NCBI GenBank assembly: GCA_964631945.1
Contig: CAZWAY010000011.1
Span: 36,195 to 100,194 of the forward strand
Source: JABFRZ01 sp964631945
GTDB lineage: Bacteria > Planctomycetota > UBA1135 > GCA-002686595
Direction: 5' to 3'
Length of the DNA: 64,000 nt
Part shown: positions 39,622 to 46,982 of the stretch, piece by piece
Numbering within the stretch: the stretch's first letter is position 1
How the letters are laid out: each line of letters opens with the position of its first letter
Notes under the pieces: generated by a model
Seen by the model: only the letters and a program-made list of their open reading frames with translations
Told to the model about the DNA's origin: nothing
Databases searched by the model: none
Position numbers and translations under genes: made by a program

Positions 39622-40443
39622 ATGAATCGACCCCCCAAGGCCAAGGTCTACCTCGAAGGGCGCTACCGCAAGCTGTCGCGCGATCTGCCGCAGACGGTCT
39701 TCTTCTGTCCCGAGTGCAAGGGGCACCCGCGCCGGCGCAAGGACTGCGCGCGCTGCGAGGGCTTCGGCAAGCTGACGCGCGATTCGGTCCAGGAGCTGAT
39801 CGGCTGGGTCGCTGGCAAGGCCTTCGCCACGCGCAAGCACGTGTTCCACGGCGCCGGGCGCGAGGACGTCGACGTGCGCATGCTCGGCAGCGGGCGCCCG
39901 TTCGTGGTCGAGCTGGTCGACCCCAAGGTCTTCGAGGTCGACCTGGCCGCGCTCGAGGCCGAGATCAATCGCCGCAACGAGGGCCGGCTCGAGATCCAGG
40001 GCTTGCACTGGAGCGAGAAGAGCCGCGTGGCGATCCTCAAGGAGACGCCGCACGCCAAGGAGTACGAGGCGCTGGTGGAACTCGAGGGCGAGCTCGATCC
40101 GGCCAAGCTGGCCGCGCTCGTGGGCCAGCGCTTCGAGGTCACGCAGCACACGCCCGACCGCGTGGCCCACCGCCGCGCCGAGAAGGACCGCCAGCGCTGG
40201 ATCGAGTTCCGCTCGCTGACGAGCGAGGGCCCGGCCCTGGTGCGCGTGCGCCTGTCGACCCAGCACGGCACCTACGTCAAGGAAGTGCTGAGCGGCGAGG
40301 GCGGCCACACGCGTCCCTCGCTCGCGAGTCTGCTCGGCATCCCGTGCCGCTGCCGCGAGCTCGACGTGCTCGGCATCCTCGACGCGGAAGGTCAGGACCA
40401 GCCCGTGTACAGCGCGCCGCCCGAGTTCGGGACGGGGCTCTGA
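39622..40443 (+). CDS. pus10: Pus10-like tRNA pseudouridine synthase, short form
   Basis: 273 residues. The sequence follows the catalytic half of archaeal/eukaryotic Pus10: EGRYRKLSRDLPQT (about 12-25), a Cys4 zinc site (Cys29, 32, 42, 45), SVQELIG, HGAGREDVDVRMLGSGRPF with the presumed catalytic Asp82 in G-R-E-D, and TYVKEVLSGEGGHTRPSLASLLG near the end. Pus10 makes pseudouridine at tRNA positions 54/55. Archaeal Pus10 has an additional N-terminal THUMP-containing part of roughly 130-150 residues that is absent here; the Cys4 knuckle is kept. Pus10 is not usual in bacteria, where TruB makes Psi55. The protein ends EFGTGL, a tail also seen on the KptA homologue in this window. Divergent from lgt. 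Confidence 0.85.
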   Translation: MNRPPKAKVYLEGRYRKLSRDLPQTVFFCPECKGHPRRRKDCARCEGFGKLTRDSVQELIGWVAGKAFATRKHVFHGAGREDVDVRMLGSGRPFVVELVDPKVFEVDLAALEAEINRRNEGRLEIQGLHWSEKSRVAILKETPHAKEYEALVELEGELDPAKLAALVGQRFEVTQHTPDRVAHRRAEKDRQRWIEFRSLTSEGPALVRVRLSTQHGTYVKEVLSGEGGHTRPSLASLLGIPCRCRELDVLGILDAEGQDQPVYSAPPEFGTGL

Positions 40444-40503
40444 GAGGTCGTGAAGGAACCCCGCGCCGCCTACGAGTTCGGCCGGACGCGCGGCCGGGTG
40501 CGC

Positions 40504-40995
40504 CTACAGCTGCATGCCCGAGATCTCGGACTCGAACACGATCTTCCCGTCCACCAGGCCCTGGAACTCGTACTTGAACATGCCCTTGCCGCCGTGCACC
40601 CGGCTGCGCTGCGCGCGCCCGAGGAACAGCAGGCGGCAGGGCGGCTCGACCGTGGCGCGGAAGCGCGTGTTGTCGATGCCGGTGAAGGCGATGAAGGCCA
40701 GCGGGATCTCCGGGTGACGCCGGAAGAAGTCGAAGCTGCCCAGCTGGGCCGAGGCCTCGACCATCAGCACGCCGGGGAAGATCGGCCGCCCGGGGATGTG
40801 GTCCTTGGCCCACCACTCGTTCGCGCGCACGTCGTGGTAGCCGACCACCAGGTCGTCGCGCTGCGGGTCGAGGTGCAGGATGCCCTGGATCAGCGAGAAG
40901 GAGCCGCGCTGCAGCAGGACCTCCTGCATGTCCGCAACGGTGTACACGGTGCGCGAGAGGTCGAGCTGCTCGAGGTCGGCCAGGGGAGCGGGCAT
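40504..40995 (-). CDS. FabZ-like 3-hydroxyacyl-ACP dehydratase
   Basis: 163 residues with a hot-dog fold of the FabA/FabZ type: EWWAKDHIPGRPIFPGVLMVEASAQLG holds the catalytic His (H-x-P-G-R-P) and the Glu-containing central helix. FTGIDNTRFRATVEPP and KGMFKYEFQGLVDGKIV form the following strands. Enzymes of this type dehydrate 3-hydroxyacyl-ACP in fatty-acid synthesis; the N-terminal 40 residues (RTVYTVADMQEVLLQRGSF) differ from E. coli FabZ, so a more specialised lipid or polyketide role is possible. It stands alone and is divergent from the transsulfuration gene, with about 125 bp between starts. Confidence 0.83.
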   Translation of the reverse strand: MPAPLADLEQLDLSRTVYTVADMQEVLLQRGSFSLIQGILHLDPQRDDLVVGYHDVRANEWWAKDHIPGRPIFPGVLMVEASAQLGSFDFFRRHPEIPLAFIAFTGIDNTRFRATVEPPCRLLFLGRAQRSRVHGGKGMFKYEFQGLVDGKIVFESEISGMQL

Positions 40996-41119
40996 GCCCG
41001 GGAGTGTACGAGGGCTGCGGGTCGATGCAACGCCAGCCGCGGGCTCCCCGGCCGGGGGCAATACGAGCCCGAGCTTGCCGGATGCCCGCATGCGCCATGA
41101 AGTGGCGCCGGAGCCACCC

Positions 41120-42322
41120 ATGGAGAACATCGCAAGCGATCCCGAGCTGCGCCCCGCGACCCTGTGCGTGCACGCGGGCACGAGCGGCCCCGGGGCACCG
41201 CTCGTCCCGCCGATCGTGCGCAGCAGCACGTTCCGGCTGGACGACGCGGTCTACGCCGCGCGCGCCGCGGGCCAGGCCGAGCGTACCGCCTGCTACACGC
41301 GCGAGACCAACCCGACCCTGGAGGCGGTCGAGGCGCGCGTCGCGCGGCTGGAGGGCGCCGAGCGTTCGCTGGTGTTCGCCTCGGGCCAGGCGGCACTGCA
41401 CGCGTTGCTGCTCTCGACTCTCGAGCGCGGTGACCGGGTGGTGCTCTTCCGCCAGATCTACGGCGGCACCGTGGACCTGTGCCGCCTGCTGCTCCCGCGC
41501 CTCGGAGTCGAGCTGGAGCAGGTGGATGCGAACGATCTCGACGCGCTCGACGGGCTGTGCGACGCGCGCCTGCGACTCGTGCTGTGCGAGAGCCTCTCGA
41601 ATCCGCTCAACCGCGTGGCCGATCTGCCGCGCCTCGCCGCCCTGCTGGCCGCGCGCGCGCCGCGGGCCCTGCTGGCGGTGGACGCGACCCTGGCCTCGCC
41701 GCTCGGCCAGCGTCCGCTCGCGCTCGGGGCGGCGCTGGTCTACCACTCGGCCACCAAGTACCTGGGCGGACACTCGGACCTGATCGGGGGCGTGCTCTCG
41801 GGCGCACGGGAACGCGTGCAGGCCGCCTGGCTGTGGCGCACCAAGGCCGGCGGCTGCATGGACCCGGATCCGGCCTACCTGCTCGACCGCGGCATCCGCA
41901 CGCTGGCGCTGCGACTGGCGGCGCAGAGCGCCACCGCGCTCGCGCTGGCGCGCTTCCTCGAAGGCCACGAACGCGTGGCGCGCGTGCACCACTGCGGGCT
42001 CGCCACGCACCCAGACCATGCGCTGGCGCGCACGCTGCTCGCCCACACCGGCGGCCTGTTCTCGTTCGTGCTGCGCGCCCCACCCGGGCGCGACGCGGAC
42101 GACGAAGCCCTGCGCGTGATCCGCCGCCTGCGGCTGTTCGCCGAGGCCGCCAGCCTGGGCGGGGTCGAGAGCCTGGCCAGCCGCCCGCGCGACCTTTCGC
42201 AGGTCGGCCTGAGCCCGGCGGAGCGCCTGCGCGCCGGCCTGGAGCCCGGCCTGGTCCGGCTCGCGGTCGGGATCGAGGACGGCGCCGACCTGCAGGAAGA
42301 CCTGGCGCGCGCGCTGGCCTGA
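41120..42322 (+). CDS. Cys/Met metabolism PLP-dependent (transsulfuration) enzyme
   Basis: 400 residues. Fold-type I features: ATLCVHAGTSGPGAPLVPPI (family start), YTRETNPTLEAVEARVARLEGAERSLVFASGQAALHALLL given here in part as TNPTLEAVEARVARLEGAE, YGGTVDLCRLLLP, and the PLP lysine in YHSATKYLGGHSDLIGG. A conserved SLGGVESLASRP lies near the C-terminus. Candidates are cystathionine gamma-lyase/synthase or O-acetylhomoserine sulfhydrylase; motifs alone do not separate them. The first ATG choice with a GGAG SD is 41120; an ATG 30 bp upstream is in frame. The SD lies in the loop of a small hairpin (GTGGC...GCCAC, 41102-41117), which could limit translation. Confidence 0.85.
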   Translation: MENIASDPELRPATLCVHAGTSGPGAPLVPPIVRSSTFRLDDAVYAARAAGQAERTACYTRETNPTLEAVEARVARLEGAERSLVFASGQAALHALLLSTLERGDRVVLFRQIYGGTVDLCRLLLPRLGVELEQVDANDLDALDGLCDARLRLVLCESLSNPLNRVADLPRLAALLAARAPRALLAVDATLASPLGQRPLALGAALVYHSATKYLGGHSDLIGGVLSGARERVQAAWLWRTKAGGCMDPDPAYLLDRGIRTLALRLAAQSATALALARFLEGHERVARVHHCGLATHPDHALARTLLAHTGGLFSFVLRAPPGRDADDEALRVIRRLRLFAEAASLGGVESLASRPRDLSQVGLSPAERLRAGLEPGLVRLAVGIEDGADLQEDLARALA

Positions 42323-42344
42323 GCGCGATCGGCTCCGGCCCGGA

Positions 42345-43424
42345 TCAGGGCCCGAGGCGCACCGGCGCTTCGCTCACCTCGCCGGCCACGACGTCGACCG
42401 CGAAGCGGCGTTCGTACTGCTCTTCGAAGGCGGGATGCCGGATGCGCATGCGGAAGTGTCCCGCCGGCAGGTGCCGGGCGACCAGGCGCCCGTCGAAGTC
42501 GGTCTTGCCCTCGATGACGCCGCCGTTCGTTCCGCTGCCGCGCACCTCGACGCCCTCCAGCGGGCGGGCGAGCGAGTCCACCACGCGCAGCTGGATCTCG
42601 CCCAGCGCGGGCAGCGTGATGTCCGGGAAGGTGAGGTGCGGCGCGAGGAAGCGCACCGGCTGGCGCTCGGGGACGAGCGGTGCGCTGGCCCGTCCCACCA
42701 GCAGCTCGTACGCGCCGTCGGGAAGCTTCTCGAATCGATAGAGTCCGCTCGCGTCCGTGAGCGCCTCGCGCGCGTGGTTGTCCGCCACGGCGAAGAGCGT
42801 CATGGGGATGCCTTCGGCCGGGCGCTCGTGCGCGTCCTGCACGAAGCCCTCGAGCGTCCCGGCGGGCACCATGCGCAGGTTCACGAAGGGGTGCTCGGCG
42901 CCGGGTTCGAGCAGCACCGGCAGGACCTGGCCGTTGAAGGCCTCGGCCTCCGCGAACAGGTCATAGCCGCCGAGCGGTAGGTCGGCGACCACGAAGTCCC
43001 TCTGCCCCGCCTCGAAAACGAGCGTGCGGGTGATGGCACGCTCGCGCTCCGGCAGGGTCGTGCTCGGGCGCACGACCAGTCGCCAGACGCGCGGGAACGG
43101 GTCCTCGCCCTCGACCTCGACGTGCCCACGCAGCGAGCCGCGCCGGCCCTCGAAGGCACTGGCGTCCGCGCGCGCCGCGACGAAGGGCTCCAGCTCCGCG
43201 TCGCTCGCGTCCGGCGCTGCGCTCTCCGCGCGCGGGGCCGCGGCCGGAATCAGCTCCGCCGGGGGGCTCGCCACGGGGGTCGGATCCGCGGCGGAGGGTG
43301 CGAGCTCACGCCCGGGGGGACGCGCGCCCATCCCGATCCACAGCCAGGCCAGGCCCAGCACGAAGGCGAGCGCGATCCCGAGCAGCCACCCGCGGCCGGA
43401 GCGCGGACCCGCACCGCGGCGCAT
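42345..43424 (-). CDS. membrane-anchored carboxypeptidase-regulatory-like domain protein
   Basis: 359 residues. One N-terminal transmembrane helix (GWLLGIALAFVLGLAWLWIGMG) is followed by an Ala/Pro-rich linker. The rest is beta-rich, with several carboxypeptidase D regulatory-like (transthyretin-like) repeats: GTLEGFVQDAHERPAEGIPM, LTDASGLYRFEKLPDGAYELLVG and VDSLARPLEGVEV with GKTDFDGRLVARHLPAGHFRM. Such modules are extracellular or periplasmic binding/scaffold domains; there is no enzyme domain. Its 3' end is convergent with the transsulfuration gene. Role unknown; possibly a cell-envelope structural or sensor protein. Confidence 0.78.
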   Translation of the reverse strand: MRRGAGPRSGRGWLLGIALAFVLGLAWLWIGMGARPPGRELAPSAADPTPVASPPAELIPAAAPRAESAAPDASDAELEPFVAARADASAFEGRRGSLRGHVEVEGEDPFPRVWRLVVRPSTTLPERERAITRTLVFEAGQRDFVVADLPLGGYDLFAEAEAFNGQVLPVLLEPGAEHPFVNLRMVPAGTLEGFVQDAHERPAEGIPMTLFAVADNHAREALTDASGLYRFEKLPDGAYELLVGRASAPLVPERQPVRFLAPHLTFPDITLPALGEIQLRVVDSLARPLEGVEVRGSGTNGGVIEGKTDFDGRLVARHLPAGHFRMRIRHPAFEEQYERRFAVDVVAGEVSEAPVRLGP

Positions 43425-43613
43425 GTACGGGTTTGACAGGCGCAGAGGACGAGCCTTAGCTAGCCGCGCCGATCTGCCGATCCTTGCCTCCGTCCCCGCG
43501 GCCCCTTCCGCGACCGGGGCCCCGTTCGGCGGCGCCATCCTGTCCTGCAGCTCTGCTCGTCGCATCCGTCCGGGGATCCTATCCCGCTTCCGACGACCGG
43601 CCACAGCCTCCCC

Positions 43614-45983
43614 ATGAACCGACCCCGGACGCTCCTCCGCTCCCTGGCCGCGGCCCTCTTCGCCGCGGCTCTCCTGGCCCCGCTCGCACCCGCGCACCCT
43701 CGCCCTGCCGATCCCGCCCCGGCGGAGGGCAAGGGACGCGTCGTGATCCTCGGCTTCGACGGCGCCGATGCGCGCACCGTCCGGGAGTTGATGGCCAAGG
43801 ATCCGGCTCGCTTCCCCACCCTGCGCAAGCTGGCCGAGAGCGGCACCTTCGCGCCGCTCGAGGTGGTCGTGCCGGCCGAGTCGCCGGTCTCGTGGGCCTC
43901 GCTGAACAGCGGGCAGAACCCCGGCAAGACCGGCGTGCCGGGCTTCATCCGCCGCGACCTGTCGCGGGGCTACAGCCCCGGCTTCGGGCACATCGAGAAG
44001 AAGAGCGTGAAGCTCGAGGAGCTGGCGGGACGCGCCAACGCGCCCGTGCCGCTGTGGAGTCCGGGCACCACCGCGGCGGTCGCGGGGGGTGGCGTCTTCC
44101 TGGCCGTGCTCCTGCTCGCGCTGCTCGTCTTCCGGCGCATGCTCGTGGCGGCCGTCCTGGCGCTCGTCGTCGGCGCGGGCGCGGCCTTCGCCGGACTGCA
44201 GGCGCGCAACCTGTTGCCGAAGAGCTATCCGCGCACGGCCAACGTCAACCAGGTCGAGAGTTTCTGGGACGTCGCCGCGCGCGCCGGTGTGCCGTGCGTG
44301 GTGCTGGATGCGCAGCAGGCCTTCGACGGCCCGTCGACGCCCGGTGCCAAGGTGCTGTACGGGCTCGGCTTGCCCGACGCGCGCGGCGACCTCGGGCAGT
44401 GGTTCATCTACACCACCGATCCGAACCAGTTCAGCCGCGAGGGCAAGAACACGAACACGGCCGGGACGATCTTCCGCGTGGACGAGGAGGGCGGCGTGAT
44501 CCGCTCCAAGCTGCACGGGCCGCGCAACTTCTACGCCCAGGAGCGCCTGCAGGAGGAATACGAGGCCGAGACCGATCCGACCCGCAAGGACCAGCTCAAG
44601 GACAGCCTCGACCAGGCCAAGGGCTCGGGCAAGTACTCCAAGGAGATGGGCGCCGGACGCGCCTCGCTGGAGCTCGAGGTGCACCTCGAGGACGGTGCCG
44701 CGCGCGTGAAGATCGGGGACGAGGAACAGCGCCTGACCCCGGGCCAGTGGTCCGAGTTCTACGACCTCAGCTTCGAGCTCAACTGGCTGGTGAAGGTGAA
44801 GGCCATCACGCGCGCCAAGCTGGTGCAACTCCAGCCGCACTTCGAGCTGCTGGTCAACGTGCTCGACATCGACCCGCGCGACCCGCCCTACTGGCAGCCG
44901 GTCTCCAGCCCGCACGGTTTCGCGGCCGAGCTCGCCTCCGAGTGCGGGCTGTTCGAGACCTATGGCTGGCCGACCCTGACCATGCCCTTCAAGGACGAGA
45001 AGATCCAGCCCGAGACGTTGCTCGAGGACGTGGAGTTCACCGAGCGCTGGCGCGAGATGCTCACGCACCAGATCCTCGGCAAGGACGACTGGCGCTGCTT
45101 CATGAGCGTCTTCAGCACCACCGACCGGGTGCAGCACATGACCTACCAGTTCTACGACGAGGGTCACCCGCTGTACCGACCCGAGGTGGCGCAGCGCGAG
45201 ATGACCTTCTTCGGCGAGCGCATCCGGCTCTCGCAGGCGATCCCGGCCATCTACCACCAGATGGACCGCATCATCGGCGACGTGCAGGCCAAGCTGCGCC
45301 CCGAGGACACGCTGTTCGTGATTTCGGACCACGGCTTCCAGTCCTTCCGGCGCGAGGTGCACGTCAACAACTGGCTGGCGGAGAACGGCTACCTGACCGT
45401 CGCGCCCGGACTCACCACGAAGAACGACGAGGCCCTGCAGTTCGTCGACTGGTCGAAGACCCGCGCCTACGCGGTCGGGCTCGGCTTCATCTACCTGAAC
45501 CTGGCGGGGCGCGAGCCCAAGGGCATCGTCGCGCGCGACGATGCGCGCCCGTTGATGGAGGAGATCCGCGCCAAGCTGCTGGCGGCCCGCGACCCCGAGA
45601 ACGGTCAGCCGATCTGCGCCGAGGTCTACTTCCCCCGCGACATCCACAGCGGCAACTTCCTGGGCCTCGAAGCCGACATCATCCCGGGCTTCCAGCCGCC
45701 CTACCGCGTGGGTTGGTCGACCTCCTCGGGCGGCCTCGACACGGTCGACCAGGATGGCGTGGTGCGGCCCGGACCGGTCTGCAGCGACAACCGCTCGAAC
45801 TGGTCGGGCGACCACGTCTCGATGGCGTTGAGCCAGGTGCTGGGCGTGTTCTTCTCGAACCGCAAGGTCGTCGTCCCGCCCGAGGGCGTGCGCGCCCTGC
45901 AGATCGCGCCCACGGCCCTGCGCCTGCTGGGCGTACCCGTGCCGGCGGAAATGGACCTGCCGCCGCTCGAGTTCGCCGACTAG
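43614..45983 (+). CDS. alkaline-phosphatase-fold enzyme with internal membrane helices
   Basis: 789 residues. A signal-like N-terminus (LLRSLAAALFAAALLAPLAPA) precedes a type I phosphodiesterase/nucleotide pyrophosphatase-like domain: VVILGFDGADARTVRELM (metal Asp), ESPVSWASLNSGQNPGKTG (nucleophile region with Ser in place of the usual Thr) and FVISDHGFQSFRREVHVNNW (metal Asp/His). Two hydrophobic segments (VFLAVLLLALLVF and MLVAAVLALVVGAGAAFAGL, about residues 160-200) interrupt the domain. A membrane loop inside the catalytic domain is unusual and would place the active site outside the cytoplasmic membrane. It probably cleaves a phosphodiester or phosphomonoester; the substrate is unknown. 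Its gene ends about 70 bp before the convergent mgtC-like gene. Confidence 0.82.
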   Translation: MNRPRTLLRSLAAALFAAALLAPLAPAHPRPADPAPAEGKGRVVILGFDGADARTVRELMAKDPARFPTLRKLAESGTFAPLEVVVPAESPVSWASLNSGQNPGKTGVPGFIRRDLSRGYSPGFGHIEKKSVKLEELAGRANAPVPLWSPGTTAAVAGGGVFLAVLLLALLVFRRMLVAAVLALVVGAGAAFAGLQARNLLPKSYPRTANVNQVESFWDVAARAGVPCVVLDAQQAFDGPSTPGAKVLYGLGLPDARGDLGQWFIYTTDPNQFSREGKNTNTAGTIFRVDEEGGVIRSKLHGPRNFYAQERLQEEYEAETDPTRKDQLKDSLDQAKGSGKYSKEMGAGRASLELEVHLEDGAARVKIGDEEQRLTPGQWSEFYDLSFELNWLVKVKAITRAKLVQLQPHFELLVNVLDIDPRDPPYWQPVSSPHGFAAELASECGLFETYGWPTLTMPFKDEKIQPETLLEDVEFTERWREMLTHQILGKDDWRCFMSVFSTTDRVQHMTYQFYDEGHPLYRPEVAQREMTFFGERIRLSQAIPAIYHQMDRIIGDVQAKLRPEDTLFVISDHGFQSFRREVHVNNWLAENGYLTVAPGLTTKNDEALQFVDWSKTRAYAVGLGFIYLNLAGREPKGIVARDDARPLMEEIRAKLLAARDPENGQPICAEVYFPRDIHSGNFLGLEADIIPGFQPPYRVGWSTSSGGLDTVDQDGVVRPGPVCSDNRSNWSGDHVSMALSQVLGVFFSNRKVVVPPEGVRALQIAPTALRLLGVPVPAEMDLPPLEFAD

Positions 45984-46055
45984 CTGCGCGCGTCTGGGGC
46001 GCGCGCGGCCACGCCGGTCGCACCGGCCGGGTGGGTCGTTCGCGCTCCGGCGGTC

Positions 46056-46739
46056 TCAGGTGCTGATCGGCTTCCAGCGCGCGAGCTGCACGCCCTCGAT
46101 CTTGGCCACGCGCTCGGTCACGCGCGGCGACTGACCCTCGTTGCGCATCGAGATGTAGAAGACGATCTCCTGGCGCGCGCGCTCGTTGTCGTGCCCGGTG
46201 GCGACGTCCATCACGGCGATGTGCTCGGCCGCCAGCAGCGCCTGGATCTCCTGCACCAGGGGTTCGAGCTCGGAGCGCTTGGCGAGCACGATCAGGCGCC
46301 GGTAGAGCGTCGGCTGGATCGAGCCCGCGAGGTTGTTCACCACCGTGAGCACGAGCATCACGATCGAGGTGCACAGGACACCCAGCAGGTAGTGCTGGGC
46401 CCCGAGCACGATCCCGAGGCCGGCCACGAACCAGATGCACGCCGCGGTCGTCAGTCCGCGCAGGAAGTCGCCGCTGCGCAGCACGGTCGATGCGCCCAGG
46501 AAACCGATGCCCGTGACGATGCCCGCGCCCATGCGGTTCGGGTCGAACACCGTGCGACCGCCACCGCCGTCCTCGTGCCCGAGCTCGCGCGCGATCATGA
46601 TCAGCATGGTGGAGGACAGGCACACCAGGATGTGGGTGCGCAGCCCGGCCGGGCGACCGTGGTACTCGCGCTCCAGCCCGACCGCGCCCCCGAGCAGCAG
46701 GGCGAAGAGCAACGGCTGCAGGTCCGAGAGGGATTCCAT
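46056..46739 (-). CDS. MgtC/SapB family membrane protein
   Basis: 227 residues. The MgtC N-terminal membrane domain is typical: LLFALLLGGAVGLEREYHGRPAGLRTHILVC, shown in pieces as GGAVGLEREYHGRPAGLRTH, followed by GAGIVTGIGFLGASTVLRSG and GLTTAACIWFVAGLGI, giving four to five helices. A cytoplasmic C-terminal domain of about 85 residues is ACT-like (LEPLVQEIQALLAAEHIAVM). MgtC proteins in pathogens aid growth at low Mg2+ and bind F1Fo ATP synthase; here the role is probably related to Mg2+ or phosphate homeostasis, not virulence. Divergent from the kptA-like gene. Confidence 0.9.
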   Translation of the reverse strand: MESLSDLQPLLFALLLGGAVGLEREYHGRPAGLRTHILVCLSSTMLIMIARELGHEDGGGGRTVFDPNRMGAGIVTGIGFLGASTVLRSGDFLRGLTTAACIWFVAGLGIVLGAQHYLLGVLCTSIVMLVLTVVNNLAGSIQPTLYRRLIVLAKRSELEPLVQEIQALLAAEHIAVMDVATGHDNERARQEIVFYISMRNEGQSPRVTERVAKIEGVQLARWKPIST

Positions 46740-46897
46740 CGAAGCGCCTCCTATCGGCAGATCCCGGGGCGCGGGGCAAACGCGCCAGGCGATCGAGCCT
46801 GTGGAGGAGGAGGGCGCGACCCCGCTCCCACGCCGTGCCGCGCCCTCCGTGGAGCGCGAGCGAGGAGGCCGACGTCTCCAAAAGGGCTCCTAGGGAC

Positions 46898-46903
46898 TAG
46901 AAT
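46898..46903 (+). promoter_or_regulatory. possible -10 box for kptA-like gene
   Basis: TAGAAT (5 of 6 to TATAAT) sits 79 bp before the ATG. No clear -35 at 17 bp. A 12-bp GC palindrome CCCCCCGGGGGG (46909-46920) lies just downstream and would form a strong hairpin in the leader. Confidence 0.3.
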
Positions 46904-46982
46904 CTGGGCCCCCCGGGGGGTACTTCCTTGCTTCCCACGACCGCGGTCGCCCGCTGAACGCCTTATCGAAACTTAGCCGCCG

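Noticed and set aside
41102..41117. Small hairpin with the SD in its loop before the transsulfuration gene as a riboswitch
   Set aside because: Only a 5-bp stem, and no aptamer-like sequence; noted only as a possible translation effect.
46909..46920. CCCCCCGGGGGG palindrome as a terminator
   Set aside because: It lies in the kptA leader downstream of a promoter-like element and has no U-run.
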